DNA of 64,000 nt, from positions 930,001 to 994,000 of the forward strand of contig NZ_CP044522.1 of assembly GCF_016495405.1 (NCBI RefSeq), written 5' to 3'. Made by a program: the position numbers and the translations under genes. Shown piece after piece: positions 7,473 to 18,872 of this stretch (the stretch's first letter is position 1; the number at the start of each line of letters is the position of its first letter). Below the pieces are notes generated by a model. That model saw only the letters and a list, made by a program, of their open reading frames with translations, ran no database searches and was not told the DNA's origin. Origin of the DNA: Cobetia sp. cqz5-12. Lineage in GTDB: Bacteria; Pseudomonadota; Gammaproteobacteria; Pseudomonadales; Halomonadaceae.

Positions 7473-9050
7473 TCAGTGACGGAAGTGACGCATGCCGGTG
7501 AAGACCATGGCGATGCCGGCTTCGTTGGCCGCATCGATGACTTCCTGATCGCGCATGGAGCCACCCGGCTGGATGACGGCGGTGATGCCGGCCGCCGCAG
7601 CGGCGTCGATGCCGTCGCGGAACGGGAAGAAGGCATCGGAGGCCATCACGGAACCCGGCACTTTGAGCCCTTCATCGGCGGCCTTGATGCCGGCGATCTT
7701 GGCGGAATACACACGGCTCATCTGGCCGGCGCCCACACCGATGGTCTGGCCATCCTTGATGTAGACGATGGCGTTGGACTTGACGAACTTGGCCACTTTC
7801 CAGGCGAAGGTCAGGTCGTTGAGTTCCTGCTCGCTCGGCGCACGTTCGGTGACGACCTTGAGCTCGTCACGACCGACCATGCCCTGATCACGGTCCTGAA
7901 CCAGCAGGCCGCCGGTGACACGCTTGAAGTCGTGACCGCCGGTACGTTCGGCCGCCCAGGCATCCGCGACGTCGAGCAGACGCACGTTGGCCTTGGTGGC
8001 GACGATGGCAGCGGCTTCGTCGCTGATTCCCGGGGCGATGATCACCTCGACGAACTGACGCGAGACGATGGCCTGCGCCGTCTCGGCGTCCAACGGCACG
8101 TTGAAGGCGATGATGCCGCCGAAGGCGCTGGTCGGGTCGGTCTGATAGGCACGCTCGTAGGCGGCCAGGGCAGAGTCGCCGATGGCGACGCCACACGGGT
8201 TGGCGTGCTTGACGATGACACAGGCGGTCTCGTCGAAGGCCTTGACGCACTCGAAGGCGGCATCGGTGTCGGCGACGTTGTTGTAGGACAGCGCCTTGCC
8301 CTGGACCTGCACGGCCGTGGCGACGCTGGCCTCGGTGGCACCGTCCTCGACGTAGAAGGCCGCTTGCTGATGCGGGTTCTCGCCGTAACGCATGTCCTGC
8401 TTCTTGCTCAGGCTGACGTTGTACTGGCGCGGCAGGCCTTCGCTGCCACCCTCGACACGCTGGCCCAGCCAGTTGGCGATGGCGCCATCATAGGCGGCGG
8501 TGTGCTCGAAGGCGGCCACGGCCAGGTCGAAACGCGCCTCGTCGCTGACGGCGTTGTCATTGGCATCCATCTCGGCGATCACGCGGTCGTAGTCGGCCGC
8601 GTTGACGACGATGGTGGTGTGGGCGTGGTTCTTGGCGCAGGAACGCACCATGGTCGGGCCGCCGATATCGATGTTCTCGATGGCGTCTTCCAGCGAGCAA
8701 TCCGGGTTGGCCACGGTGGCGGCGAACGGATACAGATTGACGATGACCATGTCGATGGGGTCGATGCCGTGCTCGGCCATCACCGCATCATCCTGGCCGC
8801 GACGGCCGAGAATGCCACCGTGGATCTTCGGGTGCAGGGTCTTGACCCGGCCATCCATCATTTCCGGGAAACCGGTGTGCTCGGACACTTCCGTGACGGC
8901 AAGGCCGTTGTCCTTGAGCAGGCGGAAGGTACCGCCAGTGGACAGCAGGGCGACGCCGCGGGCGTCCAGGGCACGAGCGAATTCGACGATTCCAGTCTTG
9001 TCGGAAACACTCAGGAGGGCGCGACGGATGGCTTGGGGCTTGGCTTGCAT
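7473..9050 (-). CDS. purH: Bifunctional AICAR transformylase / IMP cyclohydrolase
   Basis: A 525-residue protein (E. coli 529) for the last two steps of de novo purine synthesis: formylation of AICAR, then ring closure to IMP. The N-terminal IMP cyclohydrolase (MGS-like) domain starts at [17 protein letters not shown], with [20 protein letters not shown]. The C-terminal transformylase part has the [16 protein letters not shown] and AFGGIIAFN signatures. The ATG at 9050 has GGAG four bases upstream and matches known PurH starts; a TTG 24 bases further upstream is less likely. It follows fis but is separated from it by a terminator, so it probably has its own promoter or depends on read-through. 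Confidence 0.95.
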   Translation of the reverse strand: MQAKPQAIRRALLSVSDKTGIVEFARALDARGVALLSTGGTFRLLKDNGLAVTEVSEHTGFPEMMDGRVKTLHPKIHGGILGRRGQDDAVMAEHGIDPIDMVIVNLYPFAATVANPDCSLEDAIENIDIGGPTMVRSCAKNHAHTTIVVNAADYDRVIAEMDANDNAVSDEARFDLAVAAFEHTAAYDGAIANWLGQRVEGGSEGLPRQYNVSLSKKQDMRYGENPHQQAAFYVEDGATEASVATAVQVQGKALSYNNVADTDAAFECVKAFDETACVIVKHANPCGVAIGDSALAAYERAYQTDPTSAFGGIIAFNVPLDAETAQAIVSRQFVEVIIAPGISDEAAAIVATKANVRLLDVADAWAAERTGGHDFKRVTGGLLVQDRDQGMVGRDELKVVTERAPSEQELNDLTFAWKVAKFVKSNAIVYIKDGQTIGVGAGQMSRVYSAKIAGIKAADEGLKVPGSVMASDAFFPFRDGIDAAAAAGITAVIQPGGSMRDQEVIDAANEAGIAMVFTGMRHFRH

Positions 9051-9080
9051 GATGCTCCACTCGTGGATCAACAAAAAGAC

Positions 9081-9108
9081 GCCGGGGCACCTGTCAAGGT
9101 GCCCCGGC
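9081..9108 (-). terminator. Intrinsic terminator after fis
   Basis: An 11-bp GC-rich stem (9081-9091 with 9098-9108) begins 4 bp past the fis stop. On the minus strand it is followed by GTCTTTTTGTTG. It would limit transcription from dusB-fis into purH. Confidence 0.8.
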
Positions 9109-9112
9109 GGGG

Positions 9113-9409
9113 TCAGATCAGATCAAACTGCTTGAGCTTCTTGCGCAGTGTGCCTCGGTTGAGGCCCAGCATGTCGGCGGCGCGGGTCTGGTTGCCCTGC
9201 GCGTGGGCCATCACCGCCTCCAGCAGCGGCGCCTCGACCTCGGCCATCACCATGGCATGCAGGTCGGTGACCTGCTCGCCATCCAGGTGGGCGAAGTAGC
9301 GCGCCATGGAATGCTCGACGGCCTCGCGCAGGGTCTGATGGTGCCGCACGGGCGTCATCAGGGTGGCCTGGCTTGCGTCGTCGGGTGAAAGAGGGTGCCT
9401 GCTGGTCAT
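9113..9409 (-). CDS. fis: DNA-binding protein Fis
   Basis: A 98-residue nucleoid-associated factor (also 98 in E. coli). The C-terminal helix-turn-helix [20 protein letters not shown] is essentially the family consensus. The N-terminal region is divergent, as is usual outside enterics. The start overlaps the dusB stop by 4 bp (ATGA, 9406-9409), so fis is translationally coupled to dusB, the conserved dusB-fis operon that responds to growth phase in E. coli. A terminator follows immediately. Confidence 0.95.
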   Translation of the reverse strand: MTSRHPLSPDDASQATLMTPVRHHQTLREAVEHSMARYFAHLDGEQVTDLHAMVMAEVEAPLLEAVMAHAQGNQTRAADMLGLNRGTLRKKLKQFDLI

Positions 9410-10440
9410 GCTGCGTGACTTCCTTGCGTCTCGGTGCGGGCGATGCCTTCCGGCTCGCCGAACAGGCGGGTCAGGAACTGGCGCTGTTGTTCCGGCTCCT
9501 CGAGGGGATTGAAGTGGCGCTTGAGCTCACTGCCATCCTCGCGTGTCGCCAGATACCAGCCCACATGCTTGCGCGCGATGCGCGCTCCCATGTAGTCACC
9601 GTAGAATTCATACAGGGCCTCGAGGTGGGTGCGCATCACGAGGGCGCGCTCCGCATCGCTCGGGCCACAGGCTACCTGGCCGGTGGCCAGGTAGTGATTG
9701 ATCTCGCGGAAGATCCAGGGATTGCCCTGGGCCGCACGGCCGATCATCACGGCGTCGGCGCCCGTATAGTCAAGCACATGTCGCGCCTTCTCGCCGCTGT
9801 CGATATCGCCATTGGCAAAGACCGGAATCGACACCGCGGCCTTCACGGCGGCGATGGTGTCGTATTCGGCCTCACCGGTATATTTCTGCTGGCGAGTGCG
9901 ACCATGCACGGACAGCGCCTGGATGCCGGCACTCTCGGCCATGCGCGCGATGGCGATGGCGTTGCGCGTCTCTTCGCACCAGCCGGTGCGCATCTTGAGC
10001 GTGACCGGCACGTCCACGGCGCCCACCACGGCATCGAGAATCTCGCCGACGAGCTTCTCGTCGCGCATCAGGGCAGAGCCGGCGGCCTTGTTGCAGACCT
10101 TCTTGGCCGGGCAGCCCATGTTGATGTCGATGATCTCGGCACCCATCTCGGCGTTGAGCGCCGCGGCCTCGGCCAGCATGGCGGCATCACCGCCGGCGAT
10201 CTGCACGGCACGCGGGCCGGGTTCGCCGGCATGGTTCATGCGCGTGCGGGACTTGACGGTATTCCACAGCCGCTTGTCACTGGTCACCATCTCCGATACC
10301 ACCAGTCCGGCGCCCAGCTCACGACATTGCTGCCGGAACGGGCGATCGGTGACACCGGCCATCGGGGCCAGAATCACGCGATTGGGAAGCTGATGTACGC
10401 CGATGCGGGGCAGGTCGGCGGGAAGCGGGGTATCGGTCAT
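9406..10440 (-). CDS. dusB: tRNA-dihydrouridine synthase B
   Basis: A 344-residue flavin-dependent enzyme reducing U17 of tRNA. Visible motifs: APMAGVTDRPFR at the N-terminus, MGCPAKKVCNKAAGSALM with the catalytic Cys, LKMRTGW, HGRTRQQKYTG, ANGDI and the FMN phosphate-binding IGRAAQGNPWIF. First gene of the dusB-fis operon. The 166-bp spacer upstream contains a widely spaced 11-bp inverted repeat (10520-10530 with 10586-10596), probably the end of the prmA transcript. Confidence 0.94.
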   Translation of the reverse strand: MTDTPLPADLPRIGVHQLPNRVILAPMAGVTDRPFRQQCRELGAGLVVSEMVTSDKRLWNTVKSRTRMNHAGEPGPRAVQIAGGDAAMLAEAAALNAEMGAEIIDINMGCPAKKVCNKAAGSALMRDEKLVGEILDAVVGAVDVPVTLKMRTGWCEETRNAIAIARMAESAGIQALSVHGRTRQQKYTGEAEYDTIAAVKAAVSIPVFANGDIDSGEKARHVLDYTGADAVMIGRAAQGNPWIFREINHYLATGQVACGPSDAERALVMRTHLEALYEFYGDYMGARIARKHVGWYLATREDGSELKRHFNPLEEPEQQRQFLTRLFGEPEGIARTETQGSHAA

Positions 10441-10606
10441 GGGTCTCGTGTCATGCGAGTGGTGTCAGGCGCGCGAGCCGCTGTCGTGTCAGGGATTCGC
10501 GGGGGCGTCATGATACCTAGAGCGCCGCAGGGTTTGAAGGGCTATTTCATCCACAATGCGTCCTGGATGCGTTCTCCCTGCGCGGCTGCGGCGCTCATGG
10601 CGTGGC

Positions 10607-11521
10607 TCAGCCCATCAGTGGACGCTGACCATTGAGGCGAACCCAGCCTTCACGCTCGGTGGGCTCTTCCATGATCAGACCGGCCTCACGATAGGCGTCG
10701 AGCACCTCTCCCGCCTGGGGCGCGAGAATGCCGGAGAGCGCCAGCAGGCCACCCGGCGCGACGCTGCCCGCGATCTGCGGAGCCAGCTCGACCAGCGGGC
10801 CGGCCAGGATGTTGGCGACCACGATCTGATAGCCCGCCTCCGGCAGGCGGTCCGGGTAGCACAGGGTCAGCTGGTCACTGACCTCATTGCGCTGGGCGTT
10901 CTCACGCGAGGCCTGCAGCGCCTGCGGGTCGATATCGGTGCCCAGCGCATCCACCGCGCCGAGCTTGAGGGCGGCGATGGCGAGAATCCCGGAGCCGCAA
11001 CCGAAGTCGAGCACGCTGTGCTGGGCGAGCTTGCCATCGACGGCCAGCCCATCGAGCCATTCCAGGCACAGGGCAGTGGTCGGGTGGGTGCCGGTACCGA
11101 AGGCCAGGCCCGGGTCGAGCATCAGGTTGACGGCGTCCTGCTCCGGCGCATCGTGCCAGCTGGGCACGATCCACAGGCGCTGGCCCATCTTGAGCGGCTC
11201 GAAGCCATCCATCCATTCACGGGCCCAGTCACGATCCTCGAGGATCTCGACCTCGATCTCCGGGCAGGGCTCATCGGGAATCAGCGCCGCCCAGCCGGCC
11301 TTGACCCGCTCGCGCATGGCGTCGATGCCTTCGGTGCCATCCCACAGGCCAGTGAGGACAGTCTCGCTCCACAGCGGCGTGCTGCCGAGGTCCGGTTCGA
11401 ACAGCGGTTGGTCTTCAGCATCCTGCAGCGTGATGGCGCAGGCGCCTTCTTCCATCAGCAGATGCTCGAGAATCTCGGCGTGGTCGGGGGCGATACGCGC
11501 CTTGAGTTGCAGCCAGGACAT
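10607..11521 (-). CDS. prmA: Ribosomal protein L11 methyltransferase
   Basis: A 304-residue SAM-dependent methyltransferase that trimethylates L11. The N-terminal substrate-recognition domain ([10 protein letters not shown]..., acidic) is followed by the Rossmann core: [12 protein letters not shown], the SAM loop [18 protein letters not shown], the acidic GTDIDPQAL and the catalytic-region VANILAGPL. Length is like E. coli PrmA (293). It lies downstream of accC with a 123-bp gap holding a hairpin, the common accBC-prmA-dusB-fis order of gammaproteobacteria. Confidence 0.95.
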   Translation of the reverse strand: MSWLQLKARIAPDHAEILEHLLMEEGACAITLQDAEDQPLFEPDLGSTPLWSETVLTGLWDGTEGIDAMRERVKAGWAALIPDEPCPEIEVEILEDRDWAREWMDGFEPLKMGQRLWIVPSWHDAPEQDAVNLMLDPGLAFGTGTHPTTALCLEWLDGLAVDGKLAQHSVLDFGCGSGILAIAALKLGAVDALGTDIDPQALQASRENAQRNEVSDQLTLCYPDRLPEAGYQIVVANILAGPLVELAPQIAGSVAPGGLLALSGILAPQAGEVLDAYREAGLIMEEPTEREGWVRLNGQRPLMG

Positions 11522-11566
11522 GGTGACTCCTGTCGATGGGCGATAAGAAAGGGGAGGAGGGCACAG

Positions 11567-11602
11567 ACGACAGAAGGGCAGCCGAGGCCACCCTTCTGTC
11601 GT
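11567..11602 (-). terminator. Hairpin between accC and prmA
   Basis: Perfect 12-bp arms (11567-11578 and 11591-11602) with a 12-nt loop. No strong T tract on the minus strand, so it may be an attenuator or processing site rather than a full terminator. Confidence 0.5.
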
Positions 11603-11644
11603 GCGTCCATCGGCAACGGCGTTACCGAACTCAAGCGGGGCGTC

Positions 11645-12985
<1,341 letters not shown>

Positions 12986-13004
12986 GGTGACGTGTCCGTT
13001 GGGA

Positions 13005-13478
13005 TCAGGAAATGACGATCATGGGCTGGTCGAATTCAACCGGCTCGCCGTCTTCGATCAGAATGGCTTCGACGACGCCATCCTTGTCGGCTTCGATCTG
13101 GTTCATCATCTTCATGGCTTCGACGATGCAGACGGTATCACCTTTCTTGACGCTCTGGCCGACTTCGATGAAGGCCTTGGAGCCCGGCGCCGGAGAACGA
13201 TAGAAGGAACCGACCATCGGGGAATTGATGGTGTGACCCTGCGGAGCAGCCGGTGCTGCCGGAGCGGCCGGTGCTTCAGCGGCGCCAGCGGCTGCCGGAG
13301 CGGCCTGCTGCATCGGCTGCTGCTGCATCATCATCGGGGCCTGCATCATCGGCTGCTGGGCGAAGCCCTGCGGATGGCGGCTGATGCGAACGGACTCTTC
13401 GCCTTCCTGGATCTCGATTTCGCTGATGTTGGACTCTTCGAGCAGCTCGATCAGCTTCTTGACCTTGCGGATATCCAT
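13005..13478 (-). CDS. accB: Acetyl-CoA carboxylase, biotin carboxyl carrier protein
   Basis: A 157-residue protein (E. coli 156). N-terminal dimerisation region [16 protein letters not shown], a Met/Gln/Pro/Ala-rich flexible linker at about 50-85, and the C-terminal biotinyl domain with the EAMKMM biotinylation site and the thumb region. The ATG at 13478 is the family start; the open frame extends about 32 codons further upstream without conservation. GGGA precedes the ATG. Operon order is aroQ-accB-accC. Confidence 0.95.
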   Translation of the reverse strand: MDIRKVKKLIELLEESNISEIEIQEGEESVRISRHPQGFAQQPMMQAPMMMQQQPMQQAAPAAAGAAEAPAAPAAPAAPQGHTINSPMVGSFYRSPAPGSKAFIEVGQSVKKGDTVCIVEAMKMMNQIEADKDGVVEAILIEDGEPVEFDQPMIVIS

Positions 13479-13543
13479 GAAATTAATCCCGATGTAAATG
13501 TGGCTGGAAATGGGGGGTGTGCAGCCGTGATAGTGGCGGCTGC

Positions 13544-13620
13544 GGGCGACAGCCCTGACGGCTGTCCCGACCATGGCGTTGGTCGGTGAATCCTGGTATC
13601 AGGCAGTGATGAGGCCTGAT
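13544..13620 (-). other. Two hairpins in the aroQ-accB spacer
   Basis: The 174-bp spacer contains a bulged stem (13544-13554 with 13560-13568) and a 7-bp stem (13598-13604 with 13614-13620). Transcribed toward accB they would lie in its leader. accB is autoregulated in E. coli; whether these structures take part is inference. Confidence 0.3.
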
Positions 13621-13652
13621 GGCGGTGCGTGAACACCGCTCTGGACGTACCC

Positions 13653-14093
13653 TTACTGCGCGAGATCGTCCAGGGCGGCGTCAAGCGCCATGTCATAACT
13701 TCGAGCGCCAAAGCCCATGATCACGCCGCGTGCCACATCGGAAAGATACGAATGGTGGCGGAACGGCTCGCGGGCATGGGTGTTGGACAGGTGCAACTCG
13801 ATGAACGGGAGTGCGACGCCGAGTAGCGCATCGCGCAGCGCAACGCTGGTATGGGTAAAGGCCGCCGGATTGATCAGGATGATGGCGGTGCCATCTTCAC
13901 GGGCAAGGTGGATACGTTCGATCAGCACATGCTCGGCATTGGACTGCAGCCAGTCCAGCTGATGGCCGGCCGCGCTGGCGCGCTGGACCAGACGCTGGTG
14001 GATATCCTCCAGCGTGGTGGTGCCATACACCTCGGGTTCACGGGTCCCCAGAAGATTGAGATTGGGGCCGTTGAGTACCAGGATGCGCGCCAT
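13653..14093 (-). CDS. aroQ: 3-dehydroquinate dehydratase, type II
   Basis: A 146-residue dodecameric enzyme of the shikimate pathway (3-dehydroquinate to 3-dehydroshikimate). The signature [17 protein letters not shown] with the catalytic Tyr, NPAAFTHTS in the middle, and [17 protein letters not shown] near the end are all present. Typical length. First gene of the aroQ-accB-accC cluster found in many gammaproteobacteria. Its upstream 256-bp spacer to dsbD holds no feature I can support. Confidence 0.95.
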   Translation of the reverse strand: MARILVLNGPNLNLLGTREPEVYGTTTLEDIHQRLVQRASAAGHQLDWLQSNAEHVLIERIHLAREDGTAIILINPAAFTHTSVALRDALLGVALPFIELHLSNTHAREPFRHHSYLSDVARGVIMGFGARSYDMALDAALDDLAQ

Positions 14094-14349
14094 GAATGTC
14101 CCTTGTGTCAGCCGTGCTCGAGCACCAGGCTCATTGAGCTGTTAACCCATGAAGAAAATGCAAAGATACCGTCACTATCCACGACGTTTACCTATTGAGC
14201 GTAGGCTGTTGCCGTAGTGACGCGGATTCTGCCGAAATTCTCGAACGCTGTCCAGTTTGGCACTGAACCGAAGATTTTGCTGCATTCTTCGTCCTTGCGT
14301 GCGTCTCGTCAGCAACGGCCCCACACCGGGCATGGGGCAGACACGCCGC

Positions 14350-16398
14350 TCAGTTCGCGCGTTGTGACGTGGCGCGCTGCTGATCCAGCACCGCTGTCAG
14401 GTGCTGGTCGAGCTGACTGGCGTCGACTTCCCCCTGGATGCGCGCCTCCACAAGCTCGCGTTCATCGGCGAAGAACAGCAGACTTGGGGGGCCGAACAGG
14501 CCGAATTGCTTGAGCAGCGCCTGGGTCGCGGTCCCGGTACTGGTGACGTCGGCGCGAATCAGGTGGAACTGGCGCAACTGGCTGGCGACCCTGGGAAATA
14601 CCTCGCGCTCCATCACCTTGCACGAGATGCACCAGTCGGCGTAGTAGTCGACGAAGACCGGCTGGCCACGGCTGGCGGCAACTGCCAGCTCATGTTCGAG
14701 CTCGCTCATGTCGCTGACGGTGGTGAAGTCCAGTGACGTCTCGGTAGCCTGCCCGGATGATGTTCCGCCGGTGAAGGGGGCCAGTGGGCGCAGCGGGTCG
14801 CTTGCGCCGCCTGCCACGCCCAGCAGGCTGATCATGCCCCAGCCCAGCGCCACCAGTCCCAGTGCCTGACGGGCACGCCCCCAGCCTCGGGTCTGTGTGC
14901 TGAGCGCCCCCAGCGCCACGCCGGTGCCAATGGCCAGAATGGCCCAGCCCAGCACTGCCAGCGAGGCCGGCAGCAAGCGCTCCACCAGCCACAGCGCCAC
15001 CCCCAGCAGCAGGATGCCGAAGGCCTGCTTGATGCCCTCCATCCAGCCGCCTGCCCTGGGCAGCAGGCTGGCGCCGAAGGTGCCGACCAGAATCAACGGC
15101 ACGCCCATGCCCAGCCCCAGCGCGAAGAGTGCCAGACCGCCTGTCATGGCATCGCCACTGGCGGAAAGATAGACCAGCGCACCGGCCAGCGGTGCCGAGA
15201 CACAGGGCGATACCACAAGTACCGATAGCGCGCCCGCCAGTGCCAATCCGCCGGGACCCGCATTCATCAGGCGCCCTTGCAGCGTGTCGAGCCGTGAATG
15301 CATGCCGCTGGGCAGGCGTAGATTGAAGGCGCCGAACATGGCCAGCGCGAACAGCACGAACAAGGCAGCGAAGGGAATCAGTACCGCCGGCGCCTGCAGA
15401 TGCGCCTGTAGGTTGAGTCCCGCGCCGAACAGGCCCATCAAGGTGCCGGCCGCGGCGTAGGTCAGGGCCATGCCCAGGGCGTAGCTCGTGGACAGCAGCA
15501 AGGCGCGCGGGCGGCTGGGGCGCTGACCGACGATGATCGAGCTCAGGATCGGAATCATCGGCAGCACGCAGGGCGTGAAGGTCAGGCCGAGCCCGGCGAG
15601 GAAGAACAGCCCCAGAGCCGTCAGCAGGCTGGCATCCGTGAACAGTGCGCTGAAGCCGGCATCGGTGCCGCTGATCGGGGCTTTAGTGGTGCGGCTGACC
15701 GTCGATGCCGTCGTGTCGCTCGACGGGCTGGCGGTTGGCATCAGCTTCGCGAACTGGGCAGGGGCGCTCTGCTCACCGGCCTCGAGGGTGACGGTCTCCG
15801 GCGGATAGCAGAGCCCGGCATCGGCGCAGCCCTGGAAGGTGATGGAGAGCGGGATCGGGCCGCTGGCCGGTGTGTCGTCACGCACTGCCTTGCCAGAGGA
15901 GGCGCTGGTCAGCGGGATGCGAATGACCAGCGCATCATGGAAGACATGCACCTCGCCCATGTAGGGGTCGTTCTTCAGCTCTCCCGGCGGCAGGTCGGCG
16001 TCGCCCAGCACGACCTGGTCGCTGGTGGTCGAGAAGCTGAACTGATGACGATAGAGGTAATAGCCTTCGGCGCTGGTGAAGCCGACATACAGGGTGTCGC
16101 CCTCGCGCCAGCTGCGCGGCGTGAAGGCTTCACTGACCGGCAGGAAATCGCCCTGATTGCCGCCGCCGAACAGGCTGGACGCCGCACTGCTTGAGCCGCT
16201 GCCGGCGTTTGAACTTGAGCCTGAGCCTGAGCTGAACAGGCCGGCATTGGCGGGCAGCGCCGTCATCGCCTGGGCGACAACCAGAGCGACCGCGAGCAGG
16301 GTTGCCAGCAACGCAGGGCCCAGCAGGCGTGAGAACGCGGAGGGGCGTGCGCGGCCCGTTGGCAGCGCCATGCTGACTTTCAAGAACGAACGAAGCAC
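14350..16398 (-). CDS. dsbD: Thiol:disulfide interchange protein DsbD
   Basis: A 682-residue inner-membrane electron conveyor from cytoplasmic thioredoxin to periplasmic DsbC/DsbG and cytochrome c maturation. N-terminal hydrophobic signal (about 26-45), then a Ser/Gly-rich linker at 54-80 that is unusually long for the family. Periplasmic alpha domain with Cys191/Cys197, eight-helix beta domain with Cys277 (TPCVLP) and Cys399 (SPCVSAP), and C-terminal thioredoxin-like gamma domain with Cys590-x2-Cys593 (DWCISCK). All six redox cysteines are present. It is about 100 residues longer than E. coli DsbD. Confidence 0.93.
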   Translation of the reverse strand: MLRSFLKVSMALPTGRARPSAFSRLLGPALLATLLAVALVVAQAMTALPANAGLFSSGSGSSSNAGSGSSSAASSLFGGGNQGDFLPVSEAFTPRSWREGDTLYVGFTSAEGYYLYRHQFSFSTTSDQVVLGDADLPPGELKNDPYMGEVHVFHDALVIRIPLTSASSGKAVRDDTPASGPIPLSITFQGCADAGLCYPPETVTLEAGEQSAPAQFAKLMPTASPSSDTTASTVSRTTKAPISGTDAGFSALFTDASLLTALGLFFLAGLGLTFTPCVLPMIPILSSIIVGQRPSRPRALLLSTSYALGMALTYAAAGTLMGLFGAGLNLQAHLQAPAVLIPFAALFVLFALAMFGAFNLRLPSGMHSRLDTLQGRLMNAGPGGLALAGALSVLVVSPCVSAPLAGALVYLSASGDAMTGGLALFALGLGMGVPLILVGTFGASLLPRAGGWMEGIKQAFGILLLGVALWLVERLLPASLAVLGWAILAIGTGVALGALSTQTRGWGRARQALGLVALGWGMISLLGVAGGASDPLRPLAPFTGGTSSGQATETSLDFTTVSDMSELEHELAVAASRGQPVFVDYYADWCISCKVMEREVFPRVASQLRQFHLIRADVTSTGTATQALLKQFGLFGPPSLLFFADERELVEARIQGEVDASQLDQHLTAVLDQQRATSQRAN

Positions 16399-16839
16399 GA
16401 AAGCATCCTTATACAGTGCCGAAAGAACATCCTGCAGGCCTCAAGGCACCGCAGTGTCTCGCCGCCATCATCCTGCTCGGGGGCGAGCGCTGGATCGAGG
16501 GCAAGCCCATCATCGCCGCGCACGACTTGCACGCGGATGAATGTGCCACCATGTAGCAGACATCCCCGCTCGTGTGAGGACGTGTGAAAGCGTGTTGGGC
16601 CGTCCGTGCGGGCGACAGCCTGGCCCGTGACCCGGTCCGCGACCCGAAGTACATCGCACCTTGCGGCAGAACCGGCACTTCACCGAGTGCGACTGGCACG
16701 TGCAGGGGCGCATGATAGGATAGGACGTACGTCATGAGTACCGGCGCTGGATGCATCGGCGCGGCTCACCTGCGTTCAGGCAGGTCTGACTCGTCTCTCA
16801 CACGGCTTTTTCTACAAGGCTTCATACAAGGAAGAACGC
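16399..16839. other. 441-bp spacer between dsbD and the DUF2333 gene
   Basis: A divergent promoter region. I see no recognisable gene. A 46-codon frame on the plus strand (GTG 16416 to TAG 16556) has high GC at third positions in its middle, but it has no Shine-Dalgarno sequence and overlaps the dsbD leader. The remaining 280 bp hold no convincing repeat or terminator. GGAAGA precedes the ATG at 16840. Confidence 0.4.
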
Positions 16840-17943
16840 ATGGCCCTATTCGGTAAAGGCAGCAAGCGCGGCGCCAATCGCGATGTGCTGGAAACGCCTC
16901 AGTATGGCTGGATCTGGAAACCACTGATCGGGCTGTTCGTCATTTACCTGCTGGTCTGCGTTGGCCTTGGGATCTACTGGAGCAGTGAGCCGGACGAGTT
17001 CAACATCGATCAGGCCACGCGCACCGAGCTGGCTCGCGTGCATGGTCTGGCCGCGCCGGTGGCCAAGGTCGAGGGCGAAGAGCCGGCACCGGCTTTCGAG
17101 ACCTTGCCGACAGGCACCGCGACCGTCGCCACCCTGATGACACTCAACGATACCCTGCTGCACAAGCCGGGCGGTTATCTCAAGAATGATGTGGCGCCGC
17201 CGGGGCTGATGCTCGACAACATGCCCAACTGGGAATATGGCGTGCTGGTGCAGGTGCGTGACATGACACGTGAGCTGCGCAAGGAATTCAGTCGTTCGCA
17301 GTCCCAGTCCAGCGATGACAAGGCACTGGGCAAGGCCGAATCGCTGCTGTTCATCGATGCCAATGCCTGGATGCTGCCGGAAGCCGAGCACGAATATGCC
17401 GACGCCAACCGTGAGCTGGGCGACTACCTCAAGCGTCTGAGCGATGACACCCAGAACAATGGCCAGTTCTATGCGCGCGCCGACAATCTGGTGGCCTGGC
17501 TGTCCGATGTCGAGAATCGTCTCGGCTCCCTGTCCCAGCGCCTGTCGGCCAGTGTCGGCAAGTCGCAGCTCAACCTGAGTCTGGCTGGCGACAAGAGCGC
17601 CACCTCGGCCAAGAGCACCCACACGGAAGAAGAGATCAAGACACCGTGGCTCGAGATCGATGATGTCTTCTATCAGGCGCGCGGTACTTCCTGGGCGTTG
17701 ATCCATCTGCTCAAGGCGGTTCGCCATGACTTCCAGGGGGTGCTGGAAGACAAGAACGCGCTGACCTCCATCGATCAGATCATCCGTGAGCTGGAATCCA
17801 CCCAGACGGATATCGGCAGTCCGGTGATTCTCAATGGCTCCGGTTTCGGCTTCTTCGCCAACCATTCGCTGGTGATGGCCAACTACATCGCGCGTGCCAA
17901 CTCCGCGATCAGTGACCTGCGCAGCCTGCTCGAGAAGGGCTGA
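16840..17943 (+). CDS. DUF2333 family membrane protein
   Basis: A 367-residue protein. One transmembrane segment near residues 29-50 (LIGLFVIYLLVCVGLGIYW) follows a short basic N-terminus; the remainder is a large periplasmic, mostly helical domain. The sequence around DNMPNWEYGVLVQVRD and the Arg/Asp-rich helices are typical of DUF2333, found in Pseudomonas and halomonads; no biochemical role is established. Single-gene unit with RBS GGAAG and a strong terminator. Confidence 0.85.
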   Translation: MALFGKGSKRGANRDVLETPQYGWIWKPLIGLFVIYLLVCVGLGIYWSSEPDEFNIDQATRTELARVHGLAAPVAKVEGEEPAPAFETLPTGTATVATLMTLNDTLLHKPGGYLKNDVAPPGLMLDNMPNWEYGVLVQVRDMTRELRKEFSRSQSQSSDDKALGKAESLLFIDANAWMLPEAEHEYADANRELGDYLKRLSDDTQNNGQFYARADNLVAWLSDVENRLGSLSQRLSASVGKSQLNLSLAGDKSATSAKSTHTEEEIKTPWLEIDDVFYQARGTSWALIHLLKAVRHDFQGVLEDKNALTSIDQIIRELESTQTDIGSPVILNGSGFGFFANHSLVMANYIARANSAISDLRSLLEKG

Positions 17944-18005
17944 TCCGTGACGTCCGATACCGCCTGAGGGGGCTCCTCATCGGTGTCGGGCGTGAGCCGG
18001 AAACG

Positions 18006-18036
18006 AAAAAGCCCCCGTCATTGACGGGGGCTTTTT
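18006..18036. terminator. Bidirectional terminator between the DUF2333 gene and ppa
   Basis: A GC-rich stem (AAAAAGCCCCCGTCA with its complement, 18006-18036) flanked by A and T runs, between convergent genes. Confidence 0.92.
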
Positions 18037-18075
18037 GCATCGTGATGCAGGAATCGCGCATCACTTCAGAAGAAC

Positions 18076-18606
18076 TCAGTCCTTCTGGTAGGCAGCGGCT
18101 GCCTTCTCGATCGCGGCACGGGCTGCATCAGCACCGTCCCAGGAATCGATCTTGACCCACTTGCCTTTCTCGAGATCCTTGTAGTTCTCGAAGAAGTGCG
18201 CGATCTGCTGACGCAGCAGTTCCGGCAGATCAGTGACTTCCTGGACGTCGTCGTACAGGGAGGTCAGCTTCTGATGCGGGACGCAGACCAGCTTGGCGTC
18301 TTCACCGGCTTCGTCGCTCATGTTGAGCACACCGACCGGGCGCGCACGGATGACGCTGCCCGGTGCGACCGGATACGGGGTCACGACCAGCGCGTCGAGG
18401 GCATCGCCATCGTCGGCCAGGGTGTTCGGGATGTAGCCGTAGTTGGCCGGGTAGAACATCGGGGTGGCCATGAAACGATCCACCATGAGCGCATCGATGT
18501 CCTTGTCGATCTCGTACTTGATCGGCGCGTGATTGGCCGGAATCTCGATCGCTACGTAGACGTCGTTCGGCAATTCCTTGCCAGCGGGGATCTTGTCGAA
18601 ACTCAT
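18076..18606 (-). CDS. ppa: Inorganic pyrophosphatase, family I
   Basis: A 176-residue soluble hexameric pyrophosphatase, the same size as the E. coli enzyme. The active-site Asp cluster is visible in [10 protein letters not shown], with KYEIDKD upstream and the C-terminal [10 protein letters not shown]. The ATG at 18606 is preceded by AAGGAC and matches the family start; the frame remains open a little further upstream without conservation. It is divergent from the kinase/phosphatase fusion and 3 kb from pfp, an enzyme that consumes the same PPi pool. Confidence 0.95.
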   Translation of the reverse strand: MSFDKIPAGKELPNDVYVAIEIPANHAPIKYEIDKDIDALMVDRFMATPMFYPANYGYIPNTLADDGDALDALVVTPYPVAPGSVIRARPVGVLNMSDEAGEDAKLVCVPHQKLTSLYDDVQEVTDLPELLRQQIAHFFENYKDLEKGKWVKIDSWDGADAARAAIEKAAAAYQKD

Positions 18607-18872
18607 TGTCGAGTCCTTGGGTTTGCGGGTTGAAGGCCTGCGGGTCAAAATTCCGCTGAATTATACGAACTGGCAGACCGTTTTGCCATTATGCCACGCT
18701 CGATCGCCTTGCGTTGCACCAACGAGTGGTGGCACTGCAGGCTGACTCGGGTAACACTTGGGGCCGCCCAGCGTGGCGCAACGGCGATTGCGCGTTTCAG
18801 CGTCGGGCTGGGGCTGCGTCACCACCGCATGCATGAAACGTAACGGCAGGATCGAGACGCAAGGAGACCGCC

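Noticed and set aside
7476-9299. 607-codon plus-strand open frame opposite purH and fis
   Set aside because: Shadow of purH and fis; His/Asp/Gly-rich product typical of antisense translation.
16409-16756. 115-codon minus-strand frame upstream of dsbD (a possible cutA-like gene by context)
   Set aside because: The translation shows no CutA or other family motif and has no RBS.
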